From positions 53,097-109,650 of the forward strand of contig JAHEJX010000001.1 of NCBI GenBank assembly GCA_024638645.1: a stretch of 56,554 nt of DNA. Reading direction: 5' to 3'. Of this stretch, positions 54,861-56,554 are shown piece by piece. The number at the start of each line of letters is the position of its first letter. Within the stretch, counting starts at the first letter, position 1. The DNA is from Actinomycetes bacterium (GTDB lineage Bacteria; Actinomycetota; Acidimicrobiia; Spongiisociales; UBA5794). The notes beneath the pieces are model-generated. The model was given only the letters and a program-made list of their open reading frames with translations. It made no database searches and was not told the DNA's origin. The translations under genes and the position numbers were made by a program.

Positions 54861-55378
54861 GTCCTCATGTTGTTCGCCATGGCCTGAGCTCTCGTCACCA
54901 TGGCATCGCCAACCTCACCGAATGGCTCTTCTCGGCGCTCCAGCCGCTGCTTCAAGGCGGCGGTCGTCTGCCACGCTCTTTCAATGACATAGGCGGGGTA
55001 ACCGTACCTTCTCTGGTGATCTGCGAACTCTTCCTCATCTTCGATGGTGACTTCACCGTCTGCCCTGCGCACCAGATCCAGATCGATATCGACCATCGTG
55101 ACAATATCTGGACTTATGGCGGCCGGAGTGATGATGTCGATGTAGAGGTCGTAGCGGCGGCCGTCGTTCCAGATCGCGGTCCACCAGTCGCCGGGGCTGA
55201 CCAGCTTCACATTGGCGTGATTGAATATTTGCCGCGGCTCGTCTCCGCGCTGGGCCGTCGACCCGGCCGGCGTCCACAGCCAGAGACCCCATTCGTCCTG
55301 GTCAAGGTAGTTCATCGTGAATTGCCAGTGGCGTCGTGTGATCCACTTGCGGAAGTCGATGTGGACGAGGCGGTTCAA
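54857..55378 (-). CDS. DUF402 (FomD-like) protein
   Basis: 173 residues with the family core WWTAIWNDGRRYDLYIDIITP, VTMVDIDLDLVRRADG and IEDEEEFADHQRRYGYP. DUF402 proteins include FomD and are reported as nucleoside diphosphate/triphosphate hydrolases with acidic metal ligands, which are present here. Overlaps pdxH by 4 bases. Confidence 0.85.
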   Translation of the reverse strand: MNRLVHIDFRKWITRRHWQFTMNYLDQDEWGLWLWTPAGSTAQRGDEPRQIFNHANVKLVSPGDWWTAIWNDGRRYDLYIDIITPAAISPDIVTMVDIDLDLVRRADGEVTIEDEEEFADHQRRYGYPAYVIERAWQTTAALKQRLERREEPFGEVGDAMVTRAQAMANNMRT

Positions 55379-56007
55379 GGGGCCAGCCTCTGCACCTTCC
55401 AGCCGTCGCCGACCCTGGAGAACTCGATCCGGTCGTGCATTCTGTTCGGACGGCCCTGCCAGAACTCGACACGATCGGGTACCAAGCGGTATCCGCCCCA
55501 GTGATCTGGACGAGGAATGGCGCCGTCGTTCGCTTCGGCGACTGCGGCGAAGGCATCCTCGAGCTCGGCACGATCGGAAAGTGGAGAACTCTGAGGCGAA
55601 GCGGCCGCGGCGATTTGTGAACCACGGGGGCGAGTCGCGAAATAGTCGTCAGACTGCTGAGGGGTGAGCTTGGCAACAGATCCGCTCGCGCGTACCTGGC
55701 GGTGAATGTTGAGCCAGGTGAAGTTGACTGCCGCAACTCCGGTTGCCGCCAGATCCGTGGCTTTGGTTGACGTGTAGTTCGTGAAGAACAACAAGCCATG
55801 GTCGAGGCCCTTGAGCAGCACGGTGCGCAAAGAAGGAACGCCTGTGGCGCTCACCGTGGCGATACACATGGCGTTCGCCTGCGGTTCGCCCTGATCCCAG
55901 GCGTTTTGGACCCAAGCACCGATCGCCGCCACCGGGTCTTTGCCAATCTCGTCGGCTGCGAGGGGTTGACCCTCGTAGTCCTCGCGTCTAATCCACAGGT
56001 CTGCCAT
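55375..56007 (-). CDS. pdxH: Pyridoxamine 5'-phosphate oxidase
   Basis: 210-residue FMN enzyme making pyridoxal phosphate. It begins MADLWIRREDYEGQPL, with NAMCIATVSATGVPSLRTVLLKGLDHGLLFFTNY forming the FMN site, and ends in the signature WGGYRLVPDRVEFWQGRPNRMHDRIEF...RLAP. PLP serves lysA, glyA and the lyase in this window. Confidence 0.95.
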   Translation of the reverse strand: MADLWIRREDYEGQPLAADEIGKDPVAAIGAWVQNAWDQGEPQANAMCIATVSATGVPSLRTVLLKGLDHGLLFFTNYTSTKATDLAATGVAAVNFTWLNIHRQVRASGSVAKLTPQQSDDYFATRPRGSQIAAAASPQSSPLSDRAELEDAFAAVAEANDGAIPRPDHWGGYRLVPDRVEFWQGRPNRMHDRIEFSRVGDGWKVQRLAP

Positions 56008-56036
56008 AGGGAGGAGACGTTAACGCGTCGTGCGGG

Positions 56037-56554
56037 TCAATCGACAGTCCAGGTTCCGCCGCTGCGGATGAGTTCCTTCAGCTCGCCCGGGCCCTTGGCC
56101 GCCTGGGCATCGACAAGTTGCTGAGCGAGAAGGCCGTCGTAGCTGGGCTGGTTCACGTTGCGGAATATGCCAATTGGCGTCGGCCCGTATGGTCCGTGCG
56201 AAAGACGACTCAGCGCGAACGCTGAACTTGGATCTGCAACAGATGGATCGTGGACGTGAATGGCGGCGTCGCCGACGTCGGCCACCGCAACAACGCGAGC
56301 ACCGCGCCCATCGAGAACGACCCCGTTTTCATTGTCCTTGCCAAAGCGGATCGGCTGGCCGTCGACGAGGTTGATGCGGTTGGTGTCCCGCTCCTCTCGA
56401 CCCGTTAGCTGAACGAAAGCCTTGTCGTTGAACACGTTGCAGTTCTGATAGATCTCGATGAGAGCGGCTCCCTCGTGCTCGTAGGCCGCCTCGAGCATTT
56501 CTGTGGTGTGGGAACGGTCCATGTCGATTGTCCTGGCAACAAACGTCGCCTCAG
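56037..56554 (-). CDS. korB: 2-oxoacid:ferredoxin oxidoreductase beta subunit (5' partial)
   Basis: C-terminal part of a TPP-binding beta subunit, most like the 2-oxoglutarate enzyme. The frame continues to the right edge as EATFVARTIDMDRSHTTEML, then ALIEIYQNCNVFNDKAF and the domain of unknown detail HGPYGPTPIGIFRNV. The TPP motif and Cys ligands lie beyond the edge. The alpha subunit korA would be expected upstream (to the right). It feeds low-potential electrons to ferredoxin. Confidence 0.88.
   Translation of the reverse strand, partial: EATFVARTIDMDRSHTTEMLEAAYEHEGAALIEIYQNCNVFNDKAFVQLTGREERDTNRINLVDGQPIRFGKDNENGVVLDGRGARVVAVADVGDAAIHVHDPSVADPSSAFALSRLSHGPYGPTPIGIFRNVNQPSYDGLLAQQLVDAQAAKGPGELKELIRSGGTWTVD

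Overview
The window is high-GC, densely coded DNA that fits an actinobacterium, probably of the Acidimicrobiia type. That placement is an inference from gene content, not a phylogeny. The supporting genes are a WhiB regulator, a DUF3107 protein, a mycothiol/DinB-type protein, an actinobacterial Rho with a long basic insertion, and the gene order argS-lysA-hom-rho-rpmE-prfA-prmC-tsaC-atp known from mycobacteria. GTG and TTG starts and 1-4 nt overlaps between genes are common.

Layout. 1-6590: an operon for a complex iron-sulfur molybdoenzyme (catalytic subunit cut by the left edge, four-cluster ferredoxin subunit, NrfD-type membrane anchor, small membrane protein, TorD-type chaperone) that ends in an unusual polyferredoxin with an MvhD/FlpD-like centre. 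6592-12859: cupredoxin lipoprotein, NfuA-like protein, ATP-grasp enzyme, M19 dipeptidase, an AhpD-like gene split by an in-frame TGA, a DinB/mycothiol protein, an Mrp ATPase and DUF3107. 12995-17868: whiB, yqeY, and a minimal end-joining pair (ligase and Ku) flanking a frameshifted trypsin-like protease, then a CPBP protease-like protein. 18012-26168: tyrosine phenol-lyase/tryptophanase, tRNA-Arg(CCG), argS, lysA, an RTX protein, a MOSC protein, a lipoprotein and hom. 26515-41094: rho, zinc-free L31, DUF1385, prfA, prmC, tsaC, glyA and the complete F-type ATP synthase operon. 41325-49588: SRPBCC protein, sugar-phosphate transferase, OFA-type MFS transporter, RraB-like protein, GMC oxidoreductase and two GT2 glycosyltransferases (a probable surface-polysaccharide area). 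49732-56554: a 1031-residue secreted M15 peptidase with FG-GAP repeats, SMP-30 lactonase, lipoprotein, DUF402, pdxH, and a korB fragment cut by the right edge.

The main discovery is at 10102-10656 on the minus strand. An AhpD-like/peroxidase-related protein has TGA exactly where the second Cys of its CxxC motif belongs. Eighteen bases after that TGA begins a GGTCT loop closed by a perfect 7-bp GC stem. This is the arrangement of a bacterial SECIS element and has the same spacing as I recall for E. coli fdhF. The gene is best read as one 184-residue CxxU selenoprotein, translationally coupled to the dipeptidase gene. The organism should therefore carry selA, selB, selC and selD outside this window.

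Other points of interest: a dispersed intergenic heptanucleotide repeat at nine or more places; a perfect TGTGA-N6-TCACA palindrome just before the ATP synthase operon; a probable ATC start in argS; and a probable one-base deletion in the protease gene.
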